Assembly (NCBI RefSeq): GCF_004011695.2 | Contig: NC_082415.1 | Coordinates: 930,001-994,000, forward strand | DNA length: 64,000 nucleotides | Origin: Ascochyta rabiei | Taxonomy: Eukaryota; Ascomycota; Dothideomycetes; Pleosporales; Didymellaceae | Direction: 5' to 3' | In this document: piece by piece, positions 1 through 10,397 of the stretch | Layout: the number at the start of each line of letters is the position of its first letter | Numbering within the stretch: the first letter of the stretch is position 1 | Notes under the pieces: model-generated | What the model was told of the DNA's origin: nothing | The model's input: only the letters and a program-made list of their open reading frames with translations | The model's database searches: none | Position numbers and translations under genes: made by a program

Positions 1-1
1 T

Positions 2-1078
2 GGTGAATACGGTGAGATCTGGGTACAGTCCGAGGCAAATGCACACAGCTTCTATGGCTCTAAAGACCGGCTCGATGCGGAGCGATTTAATGGGAGGACC
101 CTTGACGGGGACCCGAACGTCAGATACGTCCGTACTGGAGATCTTGGATTCCTGCACAATGTAACAAGACCTATCGGTCCTGGTGGAGCACCGGTGGACA
201 TGCAGGTCCTGTTCGTACTTGGCAGTATAGGCGACACTTTCGATGTTAACGGCTTGAACCACTTCAGCATGGACATCGAACAGTCAGTTGAACGCTGCCA
301 CCGGAACATCATTCCCGCAGGCTGCGCTGTGTTCCAGGCTGGGGGTCTGGTTGTTGTCGTCGTGGAGATTTTCCGTCGCAACTTCCTCGCATCTATGGTC
401 CCTGTCATTGTCAACGCTGTCCTCAATGAGCATCAGCTTGTCATTGACATTGTTGCTTTTGTTTCAAAGGGCGACTTCCACCGCTCGCGACTCGGCGAGA
501 AACAGAGGGGCAAGATCCTCGCAGGCTGGGTTACGCGCAAGATGCGCACCATTGCCCAATACAGCATCCGCGATCCCAATGGGTCTGATGTGCAGATGAT
601 TAGTGAAGAGCCCGTCGGGCGAACAAGCACATCAACCTTCATGCGAGGCCCAGCCAGCACTAAGGGGTCCCTGCGCGCAAGCAGCACTCTTGGTCTCACT
701 GCGCAAGCGCAACTCAACAGCATGCACCTTTCGCATCGCACCTCTATGCAGGAGCTGTCCGCACAGCAGCAGTACCCGCCTGGCATCGCCGAAATGTCAG
801 CGCAGCCAGATCAAAGCTACGGCAACTATCCACCCCAACAGGACATCTCGGAGCTAGAAACTCGAGCACAATCTCTGTCTCTCAATCCCAACCACTCCAC
901 TTCTTCGTTCGAAGAAGGCGATAGAAATGAGCGGACACCTACAGACCAAAGGCGCGAGCTCTTGCCCAATCTGCAGCAGGATCCCTTGATGGACTACTCG
1001 CCCATTGACCCAGCGGGCGCGGGTGTATTCGACAGTCCAGTCGACGGCCCTGCCCACGGCGGACACTACCATCACCAA

Positions 1079-1110
<32 letters not shown>

Positions 1111-1462
1111 TCAACAGCAGCACCCACTTGAGCAACACAACGAGCCAATCCCGAGCATCCTGAGGGTGGGCAGCGCCAAGCCTGAAGAGCCACTGCAGTA
1201 CCAGCCCATGCAGTACCAGCCCATGCAGTACCAGCAGTACCAGCCCGAACCCCAACACCAGCAGTACCAACAGTACCAGCCGCAGCACGACGAGCTGCGG
1301 CGGCAGTACTCCAGCGAGGACGACGAATACGGGCGGGCGGGCGGCGGCGGCGGCGGGCTGCGCGTCGCGAATCGAGACTCGACCGCCAGCAACGACAGCT
1401 GGACGCGCGACGCGCTCGCGCAGATGAACTTTGCGGGCTCGTCGCCCGGGCAGGCCAAGTGA
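2..1462 (+). CDS. CPS1: CPS1/DIP2-like adenylate-forming protein, C-terminal part (5' end outside window)
   Basis: The reading frame is open from base 2 without an ATG, so this is the 3' end of a longer gene. The first ~60 codons carry the end of an AMP-binding (ANL superfamily) domain, including a YVRTGDLGFL motif (the conserved YRTGDL core). A second block follows with LGSIGDTFDVNGLNHF where the hinge motif normally lies, then the C-terminal subdomain. This arrangement matches the fungal CPS1 / animal DIP2 family; CPS1 is known as a virulence-associated gene in Cochliobolus heterostrophus. The last ~250 residues are disordered: Ser/Pro-rich, a His/Gln run from CAA/CAG codons near 1074-1130, a five-residue QYQPM-type repeat at about 1195-1290, and a Gly run. 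The adenylation substrate cannot be read from this part. No intron is needed in the visible part. Confidence 0.85.
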
Positions 1463-1871
1463 GGTGTTGAAGTCCATCCTAGACGGAGCCATGTTGGATG
1501 TTGTAAACTAGGTAGTCGTGCGTGAGATGAGCACAGAACGTAGACGAACAGCCGAGTTGGTAGAAAGCGAAGCGAAGTGCGAGATATGGCGTTGAATCGA
1601 ACAAACATTTTTATTCCTGTTTATTCCCTTTATTGCTATACCCCATGGACGCGATCCACGTTCATCATGCCGGTGTAGTTTTTTTTCTTTTTTGGTTTTT
1701 TTTTTTTCTTTGGTTGTTCTTGATCCCAGAAGCCCAACCCCGGAAAGGAAGAACGAAAAAAAAAAAAAGAGATGAAAGAAAAAATACAGTGCATGCACTT
1801 CCACACTCGCCCGCGCTGCGTACGCACCCAGAAAGAGGCACGACGGGGGCTGGTGGACTGTGAGCGAGGAC

Positions 1872-1934
1872 GAGTGCGAATAGCAGTGCAGCGAGTGCGA
1901 ATAGCAGTGCAGCGAGCGCAAATAGCAGTGCAGC
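1872..1934. repeat. 21-bp tandem repeat, three copies
   Basis: Three head-to-tail copies of a 21-bp unit (gagtgcgaatagcagtgcag plus one c) lie at 1872, 1893 and 1914. The third differs at two positions (gcgc and aaat variants). The array is non-coding, downstream of CPS1. Confidence 0.9.
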
Positions 1935-3852
1935 GAGCAAGAGTGGGAGCGAGGACCAGAACCAGCGAGTCGACTGCACCCGCACAGCGCCGTCCTGGTC
2001 TGCTTATGCGGTCGCGATGCAGCGGTTTCCAGCGTGTGTGGACGTGGATTAGCCCATCTTGTGGCTTTTAGCAGCGAGCGAGCTACAGTTGTCGCGCCCG
2101 TTCGACTCCCGGGCAGTGGCATCGCAGTACACAGTTCGTACTCAGCGGGTCCGGTCTGCGTCGGCGAGAAACACTGCTTCGTCCTGCTAATCGTCGACCC
2201 AATGTCCACTCTACCTAGGTACCTACCTACCTACGACAGGCAAGCTCCTCCGGTTGCATCGACACGTGAGTGCCAGAGCCCGCCAGAGCAGGACCAAGCA
2301 TTGTGGTTGTAGGAGTGCTAAGATATCGAAATGTTTCATGTTGATGGAGTCCATGGCTGGGCATTGGCAGTCGCCGCTGGTGGGTGGTGGTGCGCTAGCT
2401 GCATTGGGCGTGGTGCGTGGTGGGAGCGTTTCATTAAGCTTTTTTGACGGGTGGTGGTGGTGGTGCTGTGTGCAAGTGTGTGCAAGTGCGTGTGGTGTTG
2501 GTGAGCGCGCGGGAAGAGGCTTCGAGAAGGTTGCGGTGCTGGGGCTGGGGCTGGTGCTGGGGCTGGGGGCGTAGAGGTTGGTCGGGGTGGACGTGGTGGA
2601 GAGGGCGATGCGCTGTGAGCCAGCCAGCCAGCGAGCGAGTCGCTCGTTGGCGTTGCTGCTAGCCGCCTGTGCTACCCTACCCATACCAGCACAACTCACC
2701 TTGCGCATCGCTGGCTGCGGTTTCGATGCTCGGCGGCAACGGTGGCCGGATGTCACGGGTGCCTGAGATTCCAGCGAGGTTGGAACATCCTGCAGCGGCG
2801 CTGATGAACCGATCGAGCATGTCCGCCACCTCGGCATCTGAGATGGAGAGGGAATTTGCTTGTCATTACCTGATCGCAGTCCATGGTGCGTTCCCACTCA
2901 GATAGTTCGGGATGCAGGAACAGGCACGAAGGATTTGGGTGGAGAGCCGGTTGTGTTGTGTCTGAGTCGTGGTGTTTCTTCAATTTCCAAACAATACATG
3001 TCGTGAAATTGGCCCGCAGGTCGAGTGTCTTCATGCACCTCTCTCCATTGGGACGTGGCGGTTTCGGAGCTCCCGCTGTCGCGATAGACGAGCACGACGA
3101 CGGCAAGGCTCTGCGTGTTTCGACAGCGGTACCAACCACGGGCGTCATCAGCTCGAAACGCGAAACCGGACGTTTTCATGCAGAGCCGGACCACCGACTG
3201 TGGTGTGTCAAGTTTCGATATTCCTGCCGCTATTGGGTGTTTGAAGGCCACGATGGGATTGCCTTGGGAGAGTGCGCGGGTCTTGGGTGGGGGCTTCCAT
3301 CGTCTTCTCGTCGCGTGGCGCAGGCGTGATCCGAGCACGATGGCTTGGCATGGATTGCACATGGCTCTCGCTTTTCTCGACGACAGGGCACGTCCAGCAG
3401 GCGGGTACGTCGAGCAGTCGGGCACGTCCGCCACAGCCGTCAGGGCACGTCAGAAGACGTCCAAGCCAGCCCGTTACCCGCCGGACAGCGGACTTGAAAT
3501 GGCGGACCGGCCAGGTCCAACAGCAGCGGAGTGTGTCTTAGGCGCCCTTTGTGGAGATTGGCAAGGCTCTGCGCTTTCTTGGACGGAGGGGAGAGGAGAT
3601 GGTAAGATTGCAAGAGGAGGCCAGGGACGGAGCATCGGAGGGCCGCCACGATTGATGACGGATTTGGAAGATCCGCACAGGCATCACGACGAGCGGCCGT
3701 TCCAGACAGCCGGAGTCTGCAGACGAAAATGGATGTGCAGGTGGGGTTCTTTCGCGCGGGAGTCTTGGGACCCCCGTGTTCATCTGGCCATGCTGGTGCA
3801 ATTTCTGCTTCCAGCGCTGGGTGTTGTCAAGGCCGAGCGCGGGCAAGAGGCG

Positions 3853-3914
3853 AGAGAAGACAGAAGAGAGAAGACAGAAGAGAGAAGACAGAAGAGAGAA
3901 GAGAGAAGAGAGAG
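3853..3914. repeat. 14-bp purine-rich tandem repeat
   Basis: The unit agagaagacagaag occurs three times from 3853 and decays into a GAGAAGA tract. All bases but one C per unit are purine on the plus strand. Confidence 0.85.
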
Positions 3915-3943
3915 TTGGGCTGCTGTGTGCTCGTACACAGCGT

Positions 3944-3998
3944 ACGGCATACGAGGTGTTCAACAGGACGGCATACGAGGTGTTCAACAGGACGGCAT
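3944..3998. repeat. 24-bp tandem duplication
   Basis: Two exact 24-bp copies begin with acggcatacgaggtgttc at 3944 and 3968, followed by a short third start (acggcat) at 3992. The two full copies show no mismatch. Confidence 0.9.
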
Positions 3999-4924
3999 GC
4001 TATGTACGACGTATCCAACAAGACGGCGCCTCGAGCGGACAGCCAGGGCAAGACGGAGCTCGGCAGCAGCAGCAGCAGCGTCACGACGAGTGGCGGCCTG
4101 GCCCGCTCGCCGGCCTTGGTGGCTCGTTGGCCAGTCGAAAGACGGTGAGCTGAGGCTCTGCAGGGATTGCACGCTGGCCGTTTCGACGGCGCTGCCAGGC
4201 ACGTCCGTCGACTGGTTGGCCGCTGCAGCACTGCCCCTGGCTTGCGGCTGGCCGTTTCACGCCGCGCGACGATTCGGGTGGGGCGGGCGCTCCATTGGCT
4301 GACCTGCGCTCCTACACTCAAGACATGCCCTCTCCGCCCACAAGTTCGTCCTGTCCCCCCGACCAGCTCTTCACCGCGGATCGTTTCCCTGTTGTCCTAG
4401 ATTTCATTCGCTTCCGCTCCGTCCTGTTTGCTCCTTCGCTACGGCAACAGTGTACATACCCTCGTTTTTCTCTCGCCTGATCCACGACCCATTCCACGCC
4501 ACACGTCACTCCCCTTCACCCGCACCCTGCACTTGGACCGACGCACGGCGGCTTATTGAGTGGGAGCCCCCGCTATCGACACTTGCTCGACACCTGCTCG
4601 ACTCTTGCTCTCTTCACGCCCACATTCACTTCTGTGCCCAGCCTCTCCTTGGTCACGACCGTAAGACGTCATTTGCTCCCACCACCTCGACCGTGCTGTG
4701 CATTGTCGACACTCTCTTTGAAGCGCACAGGAACACTGTACAAGACACTGTGATGCATTCGCGGTGACCAGCCCTCTTCTTTATCCCACACTGTCAACAT
4801 CGGTTTGCTTCTCCACCACCTCGACCACGCACATCGCCCCCTGGGATAGAGCTTCGACCTTGTTCTCGCAATTCCTCCTGGTACCACCTTTCCACCCTCG
4901 CACCTGGTTGTGCAATCGATATTC

Positions 4925-6898
4925 ATGTCCCATCTCGCCCACTTCAACACCCACCTCCGCTCTCCGCACTCGCACTCGCATTCCTCGGCAGCAAAGGCCC
5001 TCGCGACCCTGTACAACAACAAACAAACCATCCGAGACATCGCACACATGTCCGACCTCGCCGTCTCCCCGCCAGAGCAGCCCGTCCTCAATGCCTCCCT
5101 CACACGGCGCCACTTCCTCGAAGGCTGGGATGCCGCCGACTTCGACAGCCTCAAGTACTCGTACGGCCTGACGGGTGTGGACCAAATCGGAAACTTCCTC
5201 TGGGTCGACACCTTCCTGTACATGCTGGTCGGCATGGCCGTTGTGCTGCTGGGCCTGCGCGTGGCCAACATGTGGTGGCGCCACAACCGCCACTTGACCG
5301 TCATGGGCAACCCTTCACGGCAGGCCTACTGGGCCACCAACCAGACATCCTGGTGGCCCTGGCTCAACCGCCATCTGCTGCAGGCCCCGCTGTGGAAGAA
5401 GAAGCACAACGCCCAGTTCCAGATCAGCAGCGCCATCGACAACGGAACGCTGCCCGGACGATGGCACACCATCATGCTGGTCATCTATGTTGGCCTGAAC
5501 GTTGCGTGGTGCGTGGCGCTGCCGTACAGCGTCCTGGACCACAAGGAGACGATTGCTTCGCTGCGTGGTCGCAGTGGAACGCTGGCCGCGCTCAACTTGA
5601 TCCCCACCATCCTCTTCGCGCTCCGCAACAACCCGCTCATCACCCTCCTCCAGGTCTCGTACGACGACTTCAACCTCTTCCACCGCTGGGCCGCCCGCAT
5701 CACCATCCTGGAGGCCATTGTCCACACCGTCGCGTGGATGTACAACACGGCCGATGGCGCTGGCTGGGCGGCTGTCTCCAACGGCCTCCGCAACGAGGGC
5801 TCCTACGGCTGGGGCATGGTCGGCACCGTCGCCTTTACCATCATCGGCATCCAGGCCTGGTCGCCCTTCCGCCACGCCTTCTACGAGACGTTCCTCTCGA
5901 TCCACCGCCTCATGGTCATTGCCGCGCTCGTCGGCCTCTACAAGCACCTCGAGCTGCACGCCCTGCCGCAGGTCCCCTGGATGCATCTCATCTTCTTCTT
6001 CTGGGCCGCCGAGTGGTCCTGCCGCCTTGCATCCATCACCTACTACGGCCTCTCGCTCAAGCAGCGATCGCGCATCCGCGTCGAGGCCATGCCCGGCGAG
6101 GCCGTCCGCGTCACCATCGACATGGTCCGCGAGTGGACGCCGCGTCCCGGGTGCCACGTGCACATGTGGATGCCCGCCCTGGCCGGACTGCATAGCCACC
6201 CCTTCTCCGTCGCCTGGGCTCCGACCCTGACCCCGGAGTCGAAAGAAATGACGCTCCCCATCCTCGAAGGCGATGCCCTCATGGCCCCGGGGACGCCTCA
6301 AAAATCCAAACAAATCTCCCTCATCTGCCGCGCCCGCACCGGCCTGACGCGCAAGATGTACGAGCGCGCCTGCAAGTCCCCCAACGAGACCTTTTCGACC
6401 TGGGGCTTCATCGAGGGCCCGTACGGCGGACACCACAGTCTCGATTCCTACGGGACGCTCGTCCTGTTCGCCGGCGGCGTGGGGATCACGCACCAAGTCA
6501 TGTACCTCAAGCACCTGATCAACGGCTTCCACCGCGGCACGACAGCGACGCAAAAAATCGTCCTCATCTGGACCGTCCCGGACAGCGACTGCCTGGAGTG
6601 GGTGCGTCCGTGGATGGACGAGGTGCTGCGCATGCCGGGCCGCAAGCAAGTGCTGCGCATCAAGCTCTTCATCTCGCGGCCCAAGGGGCGCGTCGAGAGC
6701 AGCAGCGACACGGTCAAGATGTTCGCCGGCCGGCCCAAGATGGACACGCTGATTGAAGAGGAGGTGCGCGGGCGTGTCGGCGCCGTCGCCGTCACTGTCT
6801 GCGCTAGCGGCGGCATGGCGGATGGAGTGCGCGCTGCAGTCAGGCCGTGGATGACGGAGGGGTGTGTGGATTTCATCGAAGAGGCGTTTACTTATTAG
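4925..6898 (+). CDS. Ferric reductase-like transmembrane oxidoreductase (FRE/NOX superfamily)
   Basis: This is a single-exon gene of 657 residues from the ATG at 4925. An in-frame GTG lies at 4910 and another ATG at 5048, so the exact start is open. Several hydrophobic helices span residues ~75-385. Two His pairs with identical spacing, H253-x13-H267 and H327-x13-H341, are the bis-heme ligands of the ferric reductase transmembrane domain. A HPFS motif near residue 425 is the FAD-binding signature; GPYGG and FAGGVGITH are the NADPH-binding loops, and VCASGG closes the domain. The family moves electrons from cytosolic NADPH through FAD and two hemes to extracytosolic Fe(III) or Cu(II), upstream of metal uptake. 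No N-terminal signal peptide is obvious; the N-terminus has a small His/Ser run. Substrate (iron or copper) and membrane (plasma or vacuole) are not decided by sequence. A NADPH oxidase is less likely from the overall layout. Confidence 0.93.
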   Translation: MSHLAHFNTHLRSPHSHSHSSAAKALATLYNNKQTIRDIAHMSDLAVSPPEQPVLNASLTRRHFLEGWDAADFDSLKYSYGLTGVDQIGNFLWVDTFLYMLVGMAVVLLGLRVANMWWRHNRHLTVMGNPSRQAYWATNQTSWWPWLNRHLLQAPLWKKKHNAQFQISSAIDNGTLPGRWHTIMLVIYVGLNVAWCVALPYSVLDHKETIASLRGRSGTLAALNLIPTILFALRNNPLITLLQVSYDDFNLFHRWAARITILEAIVHTVAWMYNTADGAGWAAVSNGLRNEGSYGWGMVGTVAFTIIGIQAWSPFRHAFYETFLSIHRLMVIAALVGLYKHLELHALPQVPWMHLIFFFWAAEWSCRLASITYYGLSLKQRSRIRVEAMPGEAVRVTIDMVREWTPRPGCHVHMWMPALAGLHSHPFSVAWAPTLTPESKEMTLPILEGDALMAPGTPQKSKQISLICRARTGLTRKMYERACKSPNETFSTWGFIEGPYGGHHSLDSYGTLVLFAGGVGITHQVMYLKHLINGFHRGTTATQKIVLIWTVPDSDCLEWVRPWMDEVLRMPGRKQVLRIKLFISRPKGRVESSSDTVKMFAGRPKMDTLIEEEVRGRVGAVAVTVCASGGMADGVRAAVRPWMTEGCVDFIEEAFTY

Positions 6899-6933
6899 AA
6901 TCCACCTCTTCCTTTCTTCGTCCACATTGCCTC

Positions 6934-6981
6934 TTCTTCCGCTCCATGCCCGGCTTGTTCTTCCGCTCCATGCTCGGCTTG
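6934..6981. repeat. 24-bp tandem duplication in the ferric reductase 3' flank
   Basis: Two copies of a unit beginning ttcttccgctccatgc at 6934 and 6958 differ at one base (ccc versus ctc). They lie 36 bp after the stop codon. Confidence 0.85.
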
Positions 6982-7454
6982 TACGTATCCCCCCTCTTTT
7001 TTTTCTTCTTGAACTACTCTTTCGCTTCTTGTATGTACCTTTACTCGTTCCTAATCATTTACTCGTTTGTCTCGTCCTCCTCCTTGGCCTCGTAGCATAG
7101 CACAGCATGTCATGTCATGTCTCTCGCATCCCTTGCATCCACGAAGCATAGCGTCGTTTTCAGTCATAGTTCTCGTTTCTCTTTTCCTTTCTTTCTTTTC
7201 CTTTCTGAAGCTTTCCTGAGCAGCCAGGTCAGATCGTAGCGTGGAGTAGGAGTAGGTGTAGGCGTAGTTGTATCGCAGTCTCGCGCGCCGTCGTGTAGGA
7301 GTAGAACATAGCGTGGCGCAGCGTAGCGTGGCGCGGCGTGGTGCAGAGCCGTAGATTCGTGAAGCCGTAGACGGGCGCGTCCAAATACCCAAAAGTCCCC
7401 CACCTCGTCTCGCCTCTCTTTTCGATTGCTCGACGTGACGTGGTGTACTTCGTG

Positions 7455-7457
<3 letters not shown>

Positions 7458-7492
<35 letters not shown>
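7458..7492. repeat. (GT)n microsatellite
   Basis: An uninterrupted GT dinucleotide run of about 17 units lies in non-coding DNA. An alternating TA/CA tract follows at about 7859-7893. Confidence 0.95.
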
Positions 7493-7493
<1 letters not shown>

Positions 7494-7925
7494 TGCAATG
7501 CGATATACCACACACCACAACCCCCCAGGCACCCTCCAAAACACGCCGGGTCGCAGTGCCGCAGACCAACGCCGCCGTGGAACGAGACGGAGTGCGAGGT
7601 ACGCAGCCACTCGACTCCAGTCGACCTCTCCACCCACCACCCACCACCCACTACTGCGGACGCTTATCTCCTGGACCGTGGTTTGTAGTGTCGTCGTGTT
7701 GGAATGCACTGTACTGTGCCGTACTGTACGATGCTGTACTGTATCTAACCACTATTTCCCCTCGGCTTGAGGTTAGCGTAGGAACAACAGCAACAGCAAC
7801 AGCAACAGCCACAAAGCCACAAAGCCACAAAGCCACAGCAACAAACAAACACAAAGACGTATATATATACATATATATATATATATACACGTACATGGTA
7901 CCACAAAGCGCAACCCCAACACCCC

Positions 7926-8088
7926 CTCCTTTCCTTTCTCTCTCCTTTCCTTTCTCTCTCCTTTCCTTTCTCTCTCCTTTCCTTTCTCTCTCCTTTCCTT
8001 TCTCTCTCCTTTCCTTTCTCTCTCCTTTCCTTTCTCTCTCCTTTCCTTTCTCTCTCCTTTCCTTTCTCTCTCCTTTCCTTTCTCTCCC
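7926..8088. repeat. 16-bp homopyrimidine minisatellite, about ten copies
   Basis: The unit CTTTCCTTTCTCTCTC repeats about ten times with almost no variation until the last copy, which ends in TCTCTCCCC. The plus strand is purely C/T and the minus strand purely A/G. It lies in the 3' intergenic region. Confidence 0.93.
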
Positions 8089-8557
8089 CCTCTTCACCTC
8101 ACCGTTCTCCTTCCTCCTCGTACCCTCAGCCTTCCACCCCTTGGCTACATCCCCTTGTGAACAAGTGACAGAGGGATCTGTATAAGTGTAGATGAGAGTA
8201 TTTTATTCTATCTTGTGTAGGATATATAGTGTAGTGTAATGTAGTATAGCATCTATACAGCAGTAATACAGCAGTAATACAGCATCTATACAGTAGTAGT
8301 GCAGTAGTAGTGCAGTGGTAGTGCAGTAGTAGAATACAGGCTGTAGGGAGAGAGAAGGAGAAGGGAAGGGAAGAAGAAGGGAAGGGAAGAAGAAGGGAAG
8401 GGAAGAAGGAAGGGGATGTAATCGTGCAATGTGAGCCAGGAGGGAGAGAAGGATAAGAGAAGGGTGTTTGTTCATGCCTATTGTATAGTAGGAACTGCTA
8501 GGGTGGTATATCTCTTAGTCTCTTTCGACATGGCTGTTTCGAATTCGATTCTAGTTT

Positions 8558-8672
8558 GGTATCCACTTTGATGTCTACTTTACTGTCCACTTTGATGTCT
8601 ACTTACTATCCACTTTGATGTCTACTTACTATCCACTTTGATGTCTACTTACTATCCACTTACTATCCACTT
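8558..8672. repeat. 23-bp tandem repeat beside the decarboxylase 3' end
   Basis: About four copies of a 23-bp unit (tactatccactttgatgtc plus tact) occur, followed by two shortened copies (tactatccact). The array ends about 36 bp before the stop codon of the minus-strand decarboxylase, so it probably lies in its 3' UTR. Confidence 0.88.
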
Positions 8673-8707
8673 GACCATCTACTCTACTCTACACTTTACT
8701 GTACACT

Positions 8708-10397
8708 TCACAGCGAGTGGTTCGCCTCTTGGACAGCGCCGAGGGCCTCGCCGACCTTGACCTTCTTGCCCTGCTCAATGTTCCAGACGAAGCCGCCGTT
8801 GCGCTCGGGCTGGTAGCCGTCGTCGAGGCTGGGACGGAGGCCCTTGGGGGCCTCGAAGACGAGGACGATGGTGGAGCCGAGCTGGAAGCCGCCCATTTCC
8901 TCGCCGCGCTTCAGGCTGTGGCCGCCGAGGACGTGGCTGGCGCTGCGGTAGGAGGCTTCGGCAAAGCCCGAGTAGGGCTCGCCGCGGGCGGCGGCCTGTT
9001 CGGCGGCGCGGTCGGCGGCGGTGTCGGTGGTCAGGCTGTTGGTGCGCAGCTCGCGGTCGAAGTTGATCTTGATGGAGCCGACGTTGGTGGCGCCGACGGG
9101 GGTGTAGCTGAAGAAGCCCCAGCGCCAGCGGCCGAGCAGGACGACGCGCTCGTTGAGGGTGAAGAGGCCCGGCATGGTGCGCTGCAGGTAGGGCGAGACC
9201 GAGTAGAGCTCGCCGGCAAAGTGGCGGCGCGACTCGACGACCCACGAGACGGGCGAGTGGAAGCGGTGGTAGTCGCCGGGGGCCAGGTAGATGACGCAGT
9301 AGTAGAGGGCGGTGGGCGTCTTCTGGGAGGCGGGCGCCCACCAGGGCCGGGCCGACTCGCTCAGGGCGAGGTCGGCGCGGACTTCAGCCTCGGAGGAGGG
9401 GGCAGAGTGGGTGGACTGGTCGGTGGGCATCTCGGCGGGCTTGCCGCCCTTGGGCCAGGGGCCGGAGAAGAGGTTGGGGAGGGTGTAGGAGATGCCGTTT
9501 ACGTTGGCAAACTCCTCGTCGGCGCGGACCGTGTCCTCGTGGTCTTTGGGGGTCTTGACGTGTTCCGAGGCGCGGAGCTGCGAGTCGGCGACGTTGTCCG
9601 AGGGCTGGGAGGGGCGGTTGGAGCCGAGGAGGGCGTCGAGGCTGTAGGTGACGCCCTTGACCTGCTCGACCTCGCCGTGCTCAATGGTGCCGAACTGGAT
9701 GACCTTGCCGTCGGCGGGCGAGAGGACGGCGTTGGGGTTGGGGTCGAGGGGGCGGGCGCCGGGCTTGAGGGTGCGGTAGAAGAAGGCGGCCAGGTTGGGG
9801 TAGACGTGCAGGTCAGGCTCGGAGACCTCGTCGAGGCTGGAGGCAGTTAGCGGTGCGCGACGACGCATGGAGGCAGGAGACTGACTTGACGCCGAAGAGG
9901 AACGAGTACAGCTTGAAGCCGGGGACGCGGAAGTAGTAGGGGATGTCGATTTCGTTGAACCTGCCCCAGAGGCGCGAGAGGGCCTTGAGGGGCAGCGTCG
10001 ACATGACCTGGACGGTCCAGGGCCCGCTAGGCCGTATGCGCTCGCGCTTCTTGGGGCGGCCGTGCTGGTCGACATGCTCGCCCCCGTCGTGCTCGGGCTG
10101 GGAGTGCTTTTCCCTGCGCTGGACGCGGTACAGCTGGAAGGCGCCGAGGAAGGCGACGCCGAGGGCAATGGGCATGGGCTCCCACTTGATCCTGGTCTTG
10201 CCGAGGGCTGCGCCCAGCCGCGCGCGGAACGACTCCTTGCGGTGCTGCTGGGCGCGGAGGGGGCGGGACGAGGCAAAGGAGCGCGAGGGGACGCGTGTGG
10301 GTGTGCGGGCGGGCGTGGGTGTGCAGGGGAAGGCAGAGGCGGTCTGTCGGCGGGCGGTGCTCGCCCGGACGAGGGCGCGGGAGCAGGGGGCGGCCAT
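8708..10397 (-). CDS. PSD1: Mitochondrial phosphatidylserine decarboxylase proenzyme
   Basis: Exons are 10397-9886 and 9836-8708, with a 49-nt intron (donor GTCAGT, branch-like CTAAC, acceptor CAG). The join gives FGVNLDEV, the family's conserved sequence, and a 546-residue protein. It converts phosphatidylserine to phosphatidylethanolamine at the inner mitochondrial membrane. The N-terminus is Arg/Ser/Ala-rich without acidic residues (targeting peptide), followed by a hydrophobic segment (IALGVAFLGAFQLY). VYPNLAAFFYRTLKPGARP and APGDYHRFHSP are PSD signatures. LGST at 490-493 is the self-cleavage site at which the Ser becomes the pyruvoyl group. An insert in the middle separates two similar stretches, GVTYSLDALLG and GISYTLPNLFSG. 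The start is divergent from the Usa1-like gene, 541 bp away. Confidence 0.96.

Larger units (their letters stand above)
1463..4924. other. 3.5-kb intergenic region with several short tandem repeats
   Basis: No convincing gene is seen. Just past CPS1 lie a T-rich tract (about 1679-1712) and an A-rich tract (about 1755-1770) that could pair as a hairpin in the 3' UTR. Separate entries cover the tandem repeats at 1872, 3853 and 3944. A long open frame at 3115-4302 starts only with GTG, is compositionally odd and runs through tandem repeats; I treat it as chance. The last ~500 bp are pyrimidine-rich, as expected for the promoter and leader of the ferric reductase. Confidence 0.6.
6899..8707. other. 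Intergenic region rich in simple repeats between convergent genes
   Basis: This 1.8-kb stretch separates the 3' ends of the ferric reductase and the decarboxylase. It holds no supported gene. Open frames here consist of repeat translations. A CAG/CAA-type run at about 7785-7845, trinucleotide CAGTAGTAG-like repeats at about 8250-8335 and an 18-bp GGGAAGAAGAA-like repeat at about 8355-8412 add to the arrays listed separately. Confidence 0.75.

Noticed and set aside
3115..4302. 395-codon plus-strand open frame in the CPS1-ferric reductase spacer
   Set aside because: It starts with GTG, has no domain, runs through two tandem repeats and has the Arg/Trp/Gly-rich composition of a chance frame in GC-rich DNA.
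5315..6925. 536-codon minus-strand frame opposite the ferric reductase
   Set aside because: It is the antisense shadow of a GC-rich gene with clear heme, FAD and NADPH motifs on the plus strand.
7651..8185. Open frames across the CTTTCC minisatellite
   Set aside because: They encode only periodic Ser/Leu/Phe or Arg/Lys/Glu runs from the 16-bp repeat.
8717..9850. 377-codon plus-strand frame over PSD1
   Set aside because: Composition is Gly/Val/Leu/Glu-rich and low in complexity; it mirrors the codon bias of PSD1 on the other strand.
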